Below are positions 9,187 to 18,489 of a DNA stretch of 64,000 bases, piece after piece (within the stretch, counting starts at the first letter, position 1; each line of letters starts with the position of its first letter). Source of the DNA: Ensifer sesbaniae (GTDB lineage: Bacteria > Pseudomonadota > Alphaproteobacteria > Rhizobiales > Rhizobiaceae); contig NZ_JABEKU010000004.1 of NCBI RefSeq assembly GCF_013283665.1, forward strand, positions 1 to 64,000. Reading direction: 5' to 3'. The notes beneath the pieces are model-generated. The model was given only the letters and a program-made list of their open reading frames with translations, did not search any database and had not been told where the DNA came from. A program made the translations under genes and the position numbers.

Positions 9187-9482
9187 TGGCAACGATCACC
9201 TATGTCTTCACAATTAACCATGTCGTCGAAATGCTTGGCGAAGACCTGGAACTCCTTCAGGCGATCGTCAGAAACTCCGACAATCTGACCTATGGAAATA
9301 TCATCAGCGTCGTAACCGGTGACGATGAGGCAATGACCACACTGACCGACGATGGCATCGATGAGCTTAACCAGATGCTCTCAACTGCGCGCCGTTCGCC
9401 CGAAGCCTGGAAAGAATCCCTCGACAGCTTTGTCGGCGACGAAGAACTCATCGCTCACGTCAAGGCAAAATCTCCGCGGTAG
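9186..9482 (+). CDS. IS66-linked conserved small protein, function unknown
   Basis: A 98-residue acidic protein (MATITYVFTINHVVEMLGEDLELLQAIVRNSDNLTYGNIISV...) whose ATG overlaps the tnpC stop (TGATG), implying translational coupling. No known catalytic motif, signal or membrane segment is visible. A second, frameshifted copy of the same family lies at 24758-25022 on the other strand. I infer that it travels with this IS66 subgroup; a role in transposition is possible but not shown. Confidence 0.7.
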   Translation: MATITYVFTINHVVEMLGEDLELLQAIVRNSDNLTYGNIISVVTGDDEAMTTLTDDGIDELNQMLSTARRSPEAWKESLDSFVGDEELIAHVKAKSPR

Positions 9483-10127
9483 CAATCGGCCGGTTACCAT
9501 GTCTGTAAACTCCAAGCTGCGGCTACCAATGCAGTAAATGCGGTCAATCGGATCGTTAGTTGATGCTGCGTTCGGCTGTTTTACAAATCGATTAGCCGAA
9601 TGACATTCATCTGCGCTTTGGATACACGAAAATCGGTCGCCCTGTTCGCCTGTTGCTCAATCAGCCGACGGGTGCCGAAAGAAAGCGCTCCGCGGGGGGA
9701 GGGAAGAGCGCGGGTTCCCTATGGTCTTACCGGTCAGACGAAAAGTCCCACGCGCTCAGGCCCAGGCCGACAGCAGGACACCCCGACAAACGACCCCGGT
9801 CAGGGAGTGGCATCATCTCGGAATCAGGAGGCGACTAATTCTCGGAATTGGGAGGCGGAATGATTTCGGAATGCGGGGCGGCTTGCCTCGGAATCTGCAC
9901 ATCATCCCATCGATGCCGCCGTTCCTGCCTAAGATATCCGCACACGCATGGCAAACCTAGCCCAAGACACGTCGCAAACGACGTCATTAAACACTTAGCG
10001 ACGCTTGCCATCCCAATCGTGGGCTCGGGGGCTACGCCGCGATGGTCCAGAATTCTTGGTTATGGTATGCGGGCGTGAACTCGAATGGTGCACGTCGCGG
10101 TCCTGGAAGGAAGTGAATTCGGCTCGG
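9483..10127. other. Intergenic region between the IS66 remnant and nolK
   Basis: About 650 bases with no convincing gene. Its distinctive content is a run of 24-bp spaced repeats (listed separately). The stretch 9483-9600 is probably the right end of the IS66 remnant. Confidence 0.5.
9815..9897 (+). repeat. Direct repeats spaced 24, 24 and 22 bp (IS21-type end)
   Basis: Four copies of a core TCGGAAT followed by a purine/G-rich GGAGGCG or GGGGCG begin at 9819, 9843, 9867 and 9889. Multiple short repeats of this kind are characteristic of the ends of IS21-family elements, where they bind IstA. No istA or istB gene is present nearby, so this would be an orphan end. Confidence 0.5.
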
Positions 10128-11081
10128 TTACCGCGGGTTGTCGACCACATTGCTGATAAACCACTCGTAGGATTTAGTCAGCCCAACTTCGATGGAGGTT
10201 TTCGGGCGCCACCCCATCGACAGTAGTTTTTCGCTGGACAAGAGTTTTCGTGGTGTTCCATCCGGCTTGGATGTATCGAGTTCTATATCCCCTTTAAAGC
10301 CAACAACGTCGCAGACGAGGCGAGCAAGCTCGATAATGGTTATGTCGCTGCCGAAGCCAATGTTAATGTGTTCCGCTTCGGAGTAATGCTTAAGAAGAAA
10401 GACCACTGCATCGGCGCAGTCTTCACTGTACAAGAACTCCCGACGAGGCGTTCCGCTGCCCCATATACGCAGCCGATCAAGATTTCTGATCTTTGCGTCA
10501 TGTGCTTTGCGTATCAGCGCGGGCACGACGTGGCTGGTCACCAGATCGAAGTTATCGCGAGGACCATAGAGGTTCGTCGGCATGACCGAGATAAAGTCCG
10601 CGCGGTGTTGCTTCCGGTAGGCCTGGCACAACTTAACGCCGGCAATCTTTGCAACTGCGTACCACTCGTTGGTCGGTTCAAGCGAACCAGTCAGTAGCGC
10701 CTCTTCTCTGATGGGTTGTGAAGCGTACTTCGGATAAATGCAACTCGATCCAAGAAATAGAAGCTTCTCAACGCCATTTCGAAACGAGGCTTCGATCACG
10801 TTGGCCTCCATCACCAGGTTCTGATAGATGAAATCGGCGGGCATCGTGTCATTTGCCAGTATACCGCCAACCTTGGCCGCGGCCATTACGACCGCATGCG
10901 GTTTTTCCTTTAGCAGAAATTGCTGAACATCTTCTTGCCGCGTCAGATCAAGCTTTTGCCTGTCGGCTACGATAATTTCGCAATCCTCCGAGGCAAGAGA
11001 CCGGGTGATAGCGCTGCCGACCATTCCCCTATGTCCTGCGACCCAAACTCGCTTTCCGCTTAGCGAATACATTGTCCCCAT
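10128..11081 (-). CDS. nolK: GDP-L-fucose synthase NolK
   Basis: Converts GDP-4-keto-6-deoxy-D-mannose to GDP-L-fucose with NADPH (epimerase and reductase). The 317-residue protein has the Rossmann [10 protein letters not shown] motif near residue 20, the SSCIYPK segment, and the YAVAK motif holding the catalytic Tyr and Lys of extended SDR enzymes; length equals the Fcl/WcaG family. Its ATG lies inside the 3' end of noeL (22-base overlap), so both are translated from one transcript with nodZ. The product supplies the fucose donor for Nod factor decoration. A second in-frame ATG at 11072 is also possible. Confidence 0.93.
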   Translation of the reverse strand: MGTMYSLSGKRVWVAGHRGMVGSAITRSLASEDCEIIVADRQKLDLTRQEDVQQFLLKEKPHAVVMAAAKVGGILANDTMPADFIYQNLVMEANVIEASFRNGVEKLLFLGSSCIYPKYASQPIREEALLTGSLEPTNEWYAVAKIAGVKLCQAYRKQHRADFISVMPTNLYGPRDNFDLVTSHVVPALIRKAHDAKIRNLDRLRIWGSGTPRREFLYSEDCADAVVFLLKHYSEAEHINIGFGSDITIIELARLVCDVVGFKGDIELDTSKPDGTPRKLLSSEKLLSMGWRPKTSIEVGLTKSYEWFISNVVDNPR

Positions 11082-12142
11082 GCCTCTTCCTGTGGCGAAC
11101 CCCTCATGACCTTCAGATCTTCCCTAACCATTTCGCGGGCAAGCTCCCTCACACTCGTCTCGTGCCTCCAACCCAAGACTTGCTCCGCCTTGCTGGCATC
11201 GCCTAAAAGCAAATCTACTTCCGTAGGCCGGAAATAACGCGGATCTACCGTCACGATGCACTTGCCTGTGGCGGCATCGATGCCGCGTTCTTCGCTGCCT
11301 TCTCCGACCCATTCAATCTTTCTGCCGACTTCCTCGAATGCCCATTCTACAAACGTGCGAACTGATGTTGTCACGCCGGTGGCGAGAACATAATCATCGG
11401 GCCTGTCCTGCTGGCACATCATCCACATGCCCCGCACATACTCACGGGCATGACCCCAATCACGTTGAGCATTGAGATTTCCAAGATAAAGCGTGTTCTG
11501 CTTACCGAGACTGATTGCTACCGCGGCCCGGGTAATCTTGCGGGTCACGAATGTCTCACCTCGAAGCGGACTTTCGTGATTGAAAAGAATACCGTTGGAA
11601 GCGTGCATGCCGTACGCCTCTCTATAGTTCACGACAGTCCAGTACGCGTAGAGCTTGGCGGCAGCGTAAGGTGAACGCGGGTAGAACGGCGTCTTCTCAT
11701 TTTGCGGGACTTCTTGAGCTAAACCGTATAACTCGGACGTTGATGCCTGATAAAAGCGCGTCCGATTGGTCAGGCCAAGAATTCGAATAGCTTCCAGCAT
11801 GCGCAGTGTACCGATCGCATCAGCGTTCGCGGTATATTCGGGCGTTTCGAAACTCACCTGAACATGGCTTTGCGCCGCAAGGTTGTAAATTTCATCCGGC
11901 TGAGTTTGCTGAACAATACGTAACAAATTGGTCGAATCTGTCATGTCTCCATAGTGGAGAAAAAATCTCGCTTCAGGATCGTGGGGATCTTGGTAGATTC
12001 GCTCTATTCGTTGACTATTGAATGATGATGAACGTCGTTTTATGCCATGAACTATATAGCCTTTGTCCAGCAGCAGTTCGGCCAGATAAGCCCCGTCCTG
12101 GCCGGTTACACCCGATATCAAAGCTACTTTCTTGGTCGCCAC
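11060..12142 (-). CDS. noeL: GDP-mannose 4,6-dehydratase NoeL
   Basis: First step from GDP-mannose to GDP-fucose. The 360-residue protein opens with [20 protein letters not shown] (NADP-binding GxxGxxG), then [15 protein letters not shown], the family signature of GMD enzymes, and has the catalytic triad region QASTSELYG...[12 protein letters not shown] (Thr/Ser, YxxxK). Length is that of bacterial GMD. It overlaps nolK at its 3' end and follows nodZ by 265 bases. It belongs to the nod-box-driven fucosylation operon. Confidence 0.93.
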   Translation of the reverse strand: MATKKVALISGVTGQDGAYLAELLLDKGYIVHGIKRRSSSFNSQRIERIYQDPHDPEARFFLHYGDMTDSTNLLRIVQQTQPDEIYNLAAQSHVQVSFETPEYTANADAIGTLRMLEAIRILGLTNRTRFYQASTSELYGLAQEVPQNEKTPFYPRSPYAAAKLYAYWTVVNYREAYGMHASNGILFNHESPLRGETFVTRKITRAAVAISLGKQNTLYLGNLNAQRDWGHAREYVRGMWMMCQQDRPDDYVLATGVTTSVRTFVEWAFEEVGRKIEWVGEGSEERGIDAATGKCIVTVDPRYFRPTEVDLLLGDASKAEQVLGWRHETSVRELAREMVREDLKVMRGSPQEEAWGQCIR

Positions 12143-12407
12143 TTTTGAAATCTCCGATGATTACCTAGGAGCCGGAGGCGTTCGCTGTTCCTAGAGAGAC
12201 TAATCGCGCTTCGGGGAAAGCACAGAACGCGCGCGCCGGCCTGGCTTCTTCATAGGAGAGGGCTGCTGATCCCGTTAATCCCGGATGCCTTAGACGGCGA
12301 GGAGCGGAATGTCCCGGAGCACCTGCTTGAGCTGCACCACCTGGAAGCGGACGAATATCTCGATATGCTGGACGTGCGAACGGTGAGGCAACAGGCCCCA
12401 TGAAAGA
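12143..12407. other. Spacer between nodZ and noeL with a possible gene remnant
   Basis: Within a single operon this 265-base gap is unusually long. On the plus strand a short frame reads VPEHLLELHHLEADEYLDMLDV and stops just before 12405; it looks protein-like but I cannot assign it. It may be a small insertion or remnant between the two genes. Confidence 0.35.
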
Positions 12408-13388
12408 TCAGAGACCCTTTGACACTCCTTCAATCAAGATTAACCGACTCGGATCATTCACATCGAACTCAATTACCCGTGGTACAAAAAGGCGAGCATA
12501 GCGTGTAAAGGCGCTCGTGGGCGGGAAGCGAATTACGATGTCGCATCGCCCTAGTAGATACATCTCAAGGATAGCCGAAATTCCGCCGTCAACCCCAAGC
12601 TCTGGAGTGTGCAATGGGCCAGTCTGATGCGATCGGAAACGCTTAGGGACGGTGATAAGATCGGCGAACATGCCCGACAAGTAGGCCACCACCTGCGCGC
12701 TATCCGTAGACAAGAATATCCGCACAGGCTTTGGGTGGCCTAACGTTTTTGCCTTATCAATGGCAGTGCAAACTTGGCGCATCGCCAGCTCCGGATCGGC
12801 CCAATAGGGTGCATGGTCCATAATGTCTTCGCCGTTGCCATGCCGAACATGAACGCCAATGACACTGTGTCCCGCAAAGCTCTCCTGATAGATGGTCTCT
12901 ATGCGGCTTTGAATCTCAGACCGAGGCTTGACACTCCGAAAAATCTGCCGTTCGGCCCCCTCATCGCAACGCCACATTAAGCACGCGTCGCACACCACAG
13001 TTTTAGCGCCCACATCACCTTGGGCCTGAAAAAGCTGGCTTAGTTCATCGCGTTCTCGGAAAACCTGCTCATCTGGTCGGTAAAGGCAATCGATTGACGG
13101 CTTATTCCACCAGTCCGGGAAGAATGGCCCCGGGAATGAGAATTGGTTGATCTGGTCGTCGCAAATAACCGACACGCCAGCGATGTCTTTGATCGGTTCG
13201 AAGAACACCGGAAATGCGTTCGCGAAGGGTTGATCGAGATAGCACGATCCACGCCAGTCAACGGCGAGCATTCGCCCCGTGCGCTGCGCGTACTGCCAAG
13301 CGGCCGCCAACGACCACAGACAGTCACCAAAACCGGTACGCCTCCGAGAGACAACGAACCGATTCTCGATCAATTGATCGTCAAGCAT
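12408..13388 (-). CDS. nodZ: NodZ, Nod factor alpha-1,6-fucosyltransferase
   Basis: Transfers L-fucose from GDP-fucose to O-6 of the reducing-end N-acetylglucosamine of the Nod factor (GT23 family). The product contains RFVVSRRRTGFGDCLWSLAAAW, LAVDWRGSCYLDQPF and VIGVHVRHGNGEDIMDHAPYW; the last carries the conserved arginine region that contacts GDP-fucose. The open frame extends to 13580, but that start would lie only about 30 bases from the nod box, roughly where transcription begins. The ATG at 13388 gives 326 residues, matching known NodZ proteins of about 320-330, so it is preferred. It heads the operon nodZ-noeL-nolK. Confidence 0.92.
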   Translation of the reverse strand: MLDDQLIENRFVVSRRRTGFGDCLWSLAAAWQYAQRTGRMLAVDWRGSCYLDQPFANAFPVFFEPIKDIAGVSVICDDQINQFSFPGPFFPDWWNKPSIDCLYRPDEQVFRERDELSQLFQAQGDVGAKTVVCDACLMWRCDEGAERQIFRSVKPRSEIQSRIETIYQESFAGHSVIGVHVRHGNGEDIMDHAPYWADPELAMRQVCTAIDKAKTLGHPKPVRIFLSTDSAQVVAYLSGMFADLITVPKRFRSHQTGPLHTPELGVDGGISAILEMYLLGRCDIVIRFPPTSAFTRYARLFVPRVIEFDVNDPSRLILIEGVSKGL

Positions 13389-13610
13389 TCGCGGCGGCCC
13401 CGTTTCGGAATGCAAGGAGGCGAGTTGGATCTGGCGCGGGCGCTCGGTCCATAATTGTTCGACCACTGCGCCGGCCAGTGTGGTGGCGGACCCTGCAGCA
13501 CCGTGAGAAATTGATGTTTCCTCTTGAAGGCTCACTATTTTTTCGCGTCGCTTGCATTTGCCTGATGCACTCGCCTCCACTCAAATTCAGCGCTTTCTAA
13601 TGTGGCCAGT

Positions 13611-13660
13611 GGCAACGGTAAAATTTATTGTTTGGATAGCACACATCCATAAGATCGATG
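13611..13660 (-). promoter_or_regulatory. nod box of the nodZ-noeL-nolK operon
   Basis: On the minus strand CATCGATCTTATGGATG, six bases, then ATCCAAACAATAAATTTTAC, a near-perfect nod box with the ATC-N9-GAT geometry. It lies about 220 bases upstream of the preferred nodZ start, the normal leader length for nod operons, and is the expected NodD target. Confidence 0.9.
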
Positions 13661-13972
13661 CAATTGCAGCCCCAAGGAGAACCTCGCTTGCGCTTCACGA
13701 TCCGTCCGCCAATAGTCCGGCAAGAGCAAAGGCCCACCAGTCGCCGAGTTCAACGATACATCATGAGCTGCGTACTGAGACCACAGATAACAAGTCGGCC
13801 GTGAAGAACTCGGAAGCCGCTGATTTGACGTAGGAATCGAGGGGTCTGCAGATCTTCTAATTGCAGGAAACAGCCGCCGAACAAGCTGTTTCCTTGCAAT
13901 ATCAGTTTGAGGTTTGCGTGGTTGGCGAAGCGTGATTCATTGGGTTTATCGCGGTGAATCGGAGAGCCAGGA

Positions 13973-15144
13973 ATGGGTAAACCACGCGAACGGCGCCAAA
14001 CGGGTGAACAGGATTTATTCCGATCCCGGCTCGACCAGATCATCAATATGGAGCACGAACTGGTGCGTCTGGCACAGGCTATTGACTGGCCTGTGTTGGA
14101 AGCCCGCTTCGGGACGGTGTATTCGGACGGAGCGGGCATGCCGCCATTGCCGACGCGGCTGATGGCCGGGCTGGCCATTCTGAAGCACACGTTCAACCTG
14201 TCGGACGAGGCACTGTGCGAGCGTTGGGTGGAGAACCCCTATTTTCAGTACCTGTGCGGCGAGGAGTTCTTTCGGCACGAACTATCGTTCGACCGCTCCT
14301 CGATGACACGCTGGCGGCAGCGCATGGGCGAGGCGCGGATCGGCGCGCTCTTGCAGGAGAGCCTGGCGGTGGCAATCAAGACAGGCGCGATGAAGCCGCA
14401 GGATACGCGGCAGGTGATCGTGGACACGACCGTTCAACCGAAGAACGTCATGTTCCCGACGGATGCCAAGCTTATTCACCGGGCGCGCGAACGGCTGGTG
14501 CGGCTGGCGAAGAAAATGGGGCTCGATCTGCGCCAGACCTATATTCGGGTCGGTAAATTCGCCCTAATCCAGCATCAGCGCTACGCGCATGCGAAGCAAT
14601 TCAAACGGGCCGGCAAAGCGCTGCGCAAGTTAAAGACCTATCTCGGCCGCACCGTTCGCGACATCGAGCGTCAGATCGCCGGCGACGAACAACTCGACGC
14701 GATCTTCAAATGGTCGCTCTATCAGGCAAAAACGGTCATCGCGCAGCGGCAACGTCAGCGTGGCCGCAAGATCTACAGCCTGCATGCTGACGAGGTCGAG
14801 TGCATTGGTAAAGGCAAGGCGCACAAGCCCTATGAGTTCGGCGTGAAGGTGTCCGTGGCCACAACACTGAACCGTTCAAAGGGCGGGCAGTTCGCCCTGC
14901 ACGCCACGGCGCTGCCCGGCAATCCTTACGACGGCCACACGCTCGCGACCGTCATTCCGGATATGGAAAAGATGATCGGCAACGAGCTCTCCCGCATTCT
15001 GGCCGATGCTGGATACCGCGGTCACAATGCTCCCGAAAGTCACAAGCTGAGGGTCTTCACCCGCGGCCAGAAGCGCCGCCTCACGCCCGCCATCAAGCGC
15101 CAGATGCGACTACGATCGGCGGTCGAACCCGTCATTGGACACCT
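13973..15144 (+). pseudogene. IS5-family transposase, 5' part
   Basis: About 390 residues of an IS5-group DDE transposase: MGKPRERRQTGEQDLFRSRLDQII at the start, then the DUF772-type segment (LPTRLMAGLAILKHTFNLSDEALCERWVENPYFQYLCGEEFF in the family), the first catalytic Asp in VIVDTTVQPKNV, and the second in ILADAGYRGHN. The frame continues beyond VIGHL into insertion-sequence DNA and stops at 15208. The catalytic glutamate (AVEPVIGHL) is retained but the C-terminus is separated. Confidence 0.88.
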
Positions 15145-15498
15145 TGTATGGGGATTTCGTTGTCAAGGAGCCGTTGGCACTGATTTCGCGGCAAAGTGGT
15201 CAGGATAGCCATCACAGAAACGGTTGGTCACTGCCTTGTGCATTGGTCCGCGAGCATCAAATTCGAGGGGAGCCTGCCTTTGGGCACATCGCATTACGCC
15301 GCAACCTTGTATTCGGTGGGTCTGCAAAAGACCCGGACCATGAAGCAGTCATTGGCTTCAGCAGCAAGGCTCCGAGGCGGCGGGCCCATTCTCAAGACGG
15401 CAAATAACGCCATGGTGTCCATCGGGACACCGCCACCTCGAATCGATACACGCGGGCGTCATTACGGCGGTTGGTCCGTCAGGCGCCCTGCAGTGTGT
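15145..15498 (-). ncRNA. Candidate bridge RNA region of the IS110 element
   Basis: The 354 bases between the transposase stop and the element end have no coding content and contain several short inverted repeats. IS110-family recombinases are known to use an RNA from the non-coding end of the element to choose target and donor. Location downstream of the gene is the layout reported for the IS1111 group. The RNA itself is inferred. Confidence 0.35.
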
Positions 15499-16656
15499 TC
15501 AGTTCATCGGGCGCAATGTGACGCCCACCGGGATTTCGCCGATGGTAACCAATCGCCAGAGCGCGATGAGCAACTTGCGTGCGAGCGCCACGATCATCGT
15601 CGTTTTGCGCGCGCCTTGTGCCGCTCGTGCCTGGAACCATTGCGTCAGTTCGCTGTTCTTTTGGAATCTCAGGAAGCGCCAGGCCAATTGGATCAGCCCG
15701 CGTCGCACCCGGGCGTTGCCTGCCTTGGCCAACCCCTTCTCGCGTCGTTTCGATCCGCTCTCGTCGGGGGAGCCTGTCAGGCCGGCGTAACGTGCCACCG
15801 CGCGCCGATCTCTGAGGTTGCGGCTAAGCACCTCGTGGACCAGCATGTCGGCTGTCTCAATCCCGACACCAATCACGCGCGCCAATAGCACGACCATTGC
15901 GTTGCACCCCGACCCGGGCGCCTGCTCAAGCTGGATAATCCGGGCTTTCTCAATCGTCGTGATCTGATCGCGCACGACCGCAAGCCGAGCCATGTCGCGC
16001 CGCATCTCTTCCAGCATATTCGGCGGAAGCGGCTGTCCTTCCGGAGTGCGCAGGTCCGGCAACTTCTTCGGCGCCCGGCGAAGCTCGGGCTTGAAGCCAC
16101 GGATGCCGAGCCGAGCCAGCGCCCCTTTCATGCGATTGACTATCCGCGTTTTCTCGCTGACTAGATTCTCCCGCTCGCGGCTCGGCCGCTTGGCATCCTC
16201 TTCCGCCAGTGATGGGATCGCCACCATGCGGCAGTGGCCGCGCTCGCCACGCAGCCAGCCCAGGAACACGCGCATCAGCATGGCCGTGTCTAGCCTGTCG
16301 GTCTTCGCCCGCCGGTGTTCACGGTTCACGGCGACGCTGGTCGAATGAATGACGTGCGCCTCTATGCCTCGCGTCTGTAGCCACCGGGCTAGCCAGAAGC
16401 CGTCTCGCCCAGCCTCGAAGGCCAGCGCGACCCGGTCTATCGGCATGCCCGCAGCCTCCGCCTCCGATCGCCAGCGCCTGATCATACCGAGCAAAGCGTC
16501 GGGATCGGGATCGAGCTTCTTGAGGGGGTGTCGCTGAACGCCGGGAAGCATTCCGGCCACCAGCCAGCTATTCTGACTCATTTCGACAACGACGAGCACA
16601 GTGCGAGCTTGATCCAATACAGTTATTGAGCGGCTGAGATCTTCGATTTTGGACAT
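15499..16656 (-). CDS. IS110-family transposase
   Basis: A 385-residue DEDD transposase. N-terminal RuvC-like part: VLVVVEMSQNSWLVAG, VALAFEAGRDGFWLARWL, and KTDRLDTAMLMRVFL contain the acidic residues. C-terminal transposase_20 part: VIGVGIETADMLVHEVL and ARYAGLTGSPDESGSKRREKGLAKAGNARVRRGLIQLAWRF, with the catalytic serine region. It appears intact. The same C-terminus (IVALARKLLIALWRL) survives as a remnant at 3.4 kb. Confidence 0.9.
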   Translation of the reverse strand: MSKIEDLSRSITVLDQARTVLVVVEMSQNSWLVAGMLPGVQRHPLKKLDPDPDALLGMIRRWRSEAEAAGMPIDRVALAFEAGRDGFWLARWLQTRGIEAHVIHSTSVAVNREHRRAKTDRLDTAMLMRVFLGWLRGERGHCRMVAIPSLAEEDAKRPSRERENLVSEKTRIVNRMKGALARLGIRGFKPELRRAPKKLPDLRTPEGQPLPPNMLEEMRRDMARLAVVRDQITTIEKARIIQLEQAPGSGCNAMVVLLARVIGVGIETADMLVHEVLSRNLRDRRAVARYAGLTGSPDESGSKRREKGLAKAGNARVRRGLIQLAWRFLRFQKNSELTQWFQARAAQGARKTTMIVALARKLLIALWRLVTIGEIPVGVTLRPMN

Positions 16657-16723
16657 GATCGTCTATCTTCCGGGTTGTTCGTACGACGATGGTGCCACCT
16701 CGCCGCTTTCCCGCATAGCTTCT

Positions 16724-16910
16724 CAAAAGCGAACACAGAATGGACCGGAATTATCTCGCTGGCGAACAGGGGGATGCCGTCAATGCCGTTCTGGCCGCCG
16801 CCGGATACAACTTCTCCCTCCTGCTGCGATGGTTCAGGCAACTTTTGTGTCTGTTCGCCGCACTACTGTTCACGTTCCAGAGCCGACCAACGCCGCAGCA
16901 AACTGCCTGA
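16724..16910 (+). pseudogene. IS5-family transposase, 3' part
   Basis: Encodes KSEHRMDRNYLAGEQGDAVNAVLAAAGYNFSLLLRWFRQLL and stops with TGA at 16908. This is the standard C-terminus of the IS5-group transposase whose 5' part ends at 15144. Confidence 0.85.
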
Positions 16911-17041
16911 AAGCGAGTTCTTCACGATCGACTAACAACGCGCCGACAGTCCCCGCACTGGCGCGTCTGAAGGCGCAGACGAGCGCCCCCGAAGCCAAAT
17001 GACTTGGTTCATGATGCCGAGGCGGCCCCACGCTCGAGCGC

Positions 17042-17296
17042 TTAAATCCGGTCGATCTTAGCGCATTCTTCAGCCCAATTGTTAAGTACTGCCAATGCTT
17101 GAGAAAGCAGATGTTCGGCGGTACCCCGGTCCTCTGCCTCAACGTAGCAACGCAGTTCAGGCGCGTTTCCTGAAGGACGGATGTGCAGGATCCGGCCGCC
17201 GTGCAAGGTCAGACGCACCCCATCCATGCAATCCATCGCCGTCACGCGCCCGACCCCCCCGAACAAACGCTCAACACTGGTATCGCACGCTTTCAA
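17042..17296 (-). pseudogene. Phosphomannomutase C-terminal fragment (noeK-like)
   Basis: The last 80 or so residues of a phosphohexomutase: MDCMDGVRLTLHGGRILHIRPSGNAPELRCYVEAED. RPSGNAPE is the phosphate-binding loop of the C-terminal domain of phosphomannomutases such as ManB and NoeK. The rest of the gene, including the catalytic serine and metal site, is missing; the break is near 17300, where a serA fragment begins on the other strand. NoeK would make mannose-1-phosphate for the GDP-mannose that feeds NoeL, so this may be the lost tail of the same Nod-factor pathway. The neighbouring IS elements probably mediated the loss. Confidence 0.75.
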
Positions 17297-17337
17297 ATGC
17301 GCTAGTGTCCTGATTCAGAAGTTTCTGCCGATTTGTT

Positions 17338-18156
17338 TTGCACATCGGCGATTTGCGCCGGGAGGTCCGCGGCAAAACGCTCGGCATTGTCGGCTACGGC
17401 AATATCGGATCGCAGCTCAGCGCGCTTGCCGAAAGCATGGGCATGGTCGTGCGCTACTTCGATCTTTCCGATCGGCTGCGCCGGGGCAATTCGGAGTCGA
17501 TGGCCTCGCTCGGCGACCTTCTCGAAATCTCTGACTATGTGACAATGCACGTTCCCGAAACACCCTCGACGCATAACATGATCACTGAAACCGAACTGCG
17601 CCGCATGAAGAAGGGCGCCATCTTCATCAACAATTCTCGCGGAACGGTGGTCGATCTCGATGCGCTTGCGAGAGTCCTGAAAGACGGGCATCTAGCGGGC
17701 GCCGCCGTGGACGTGTTCCCCAAGGAGCCGGCATCGAACAACGAGCGTTTTGAGACGCCGTTGCAAGGCTTGAGCAATGTCATTTTGACGCCGCATATTG
17801 GCGGCTCCACTGAGGAAGCCCAAGAGCGCATCGGCGGCGAGGTTTCAAGGAAGCTGGTCGAGTATTCCGACATCGGCTCAACGATGGGCGCCGTCAACTT
17901 TCCGCAGGTACAGCTGCCCGAGCGTCCGAACGGCACGCGCTTCATTCACGTACATGAAAACCGTCCCGGCGTGCTCATCCAGCTCAACGAGATCTTCTCG
18001 TCGCGCGGGTTGAACATCGTCGCTGAGTTCCTTCAGACGCATGGCGACACGGGCTATGTGGTGGTGGAGGCCGAAGGAATTTCCGCGAATGCCGACGAGA
18101 TTCTTCAGGCCCTACGCGAAATTCCTGGAACGATACGAACGCGATTACTCTACTGA
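17338..18156 (+). pseudogene. D-3-phosphoglycerate dehydrogenase (SerA), N-terminally truncated
   Basis: About 272 residues matching the C-terminal two thirds of E. coli-type SerA: GKTLGIVGYGNIGSQL (NAD-binding), FINNSRGTVVDLDAL, PHIGGSTEEAQERIG (catalytic His region), AVNFPQVQLPE and an ACT regulatory domain (HENRPGVLIQLNEIFSSRGLNIVAEFLQT...GTIRTRLLY). The first about 130 residues are absent, and no start codon or ribosome site suits the break near 17320. A full-length housekeeping copy must exist elsewhere. Presumably carried in by recombination. Confidence 0.85.
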
Positions 18157-18489
18157 CAACTGACCGGGGCTCAGCGCATCAGCGAATGATCACCTTTGGT
18201 TTGGTTGCCATCGCTGAGATCGCAAGCCTGGTGGAGCCGCGTGCGGCCGGAGCTGCTCCGCCGTTCCTGCATGAGGCGTTCAGGAACTTTCGGGGAGGGG
18301 AGGGCGAACAGAGACCGGAAGAACCCACCGCCGCGTTCCAGGTTGACAGCACTGAGCTGAAGCTGCGGACCGATAGCGACTACCGTCGCCAGGCGCTGCA
18401 GATCCTCCAGAGCCAAGCCTGGAAGTCCATGCCGCCCAGCAGCGGCAATAAAAAGCACCGCATAATCGGTCGCCTGATGAACCGTGCCT
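18157..18489. other. Intergenic region, no gene recognised
   Basis: About 330 bases between the serA fragment and the serine recombinase stop. A frame at 18186-18503 (plus) and one on the minus strand are open, but neither has motifs or a good start. Confidence 0.35.

Larger units (their letters stand above)
15145..16721 (-). mobile_element. IS110-family element inserted in the IS5 transposase gene
   Basis: About 1.58 kb, with one minus-strand transposase gene, a 65-base 5' leader and a 354-base 3' non-coding end. Boundaries are deduced from the IS5 transposase, which reads GGACACCT before and CAAAAGCGAACAC after. There are no obvious terminal inverted repeats, as is usual for IS110. Confidence 0.75.
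13801..16925 (+). mobile_element. IS5-family element interrupted by an IS110-family element
   Basis: A 12-bp perfect inverted repeat, GTGAAGAACTCG at 13801 and its complement at 16914-16925, encloses an IS5-family transposase gene. The element is split at about 15145-16721 by an IS110-family insertion. Removing the insertion restores a continuous IS5 transposase reading frame (…VEPVIGHL / KSEHRMDRNYLAG…). Confidence 0.75.

Noticed and set aside
12165-12401. 78-residue minus-strand frame between nodZ and noeL
   Set aside because: Arg/Ala/Pro-rich with no motif; the opposite strand looks more protein-like but is too short to call.
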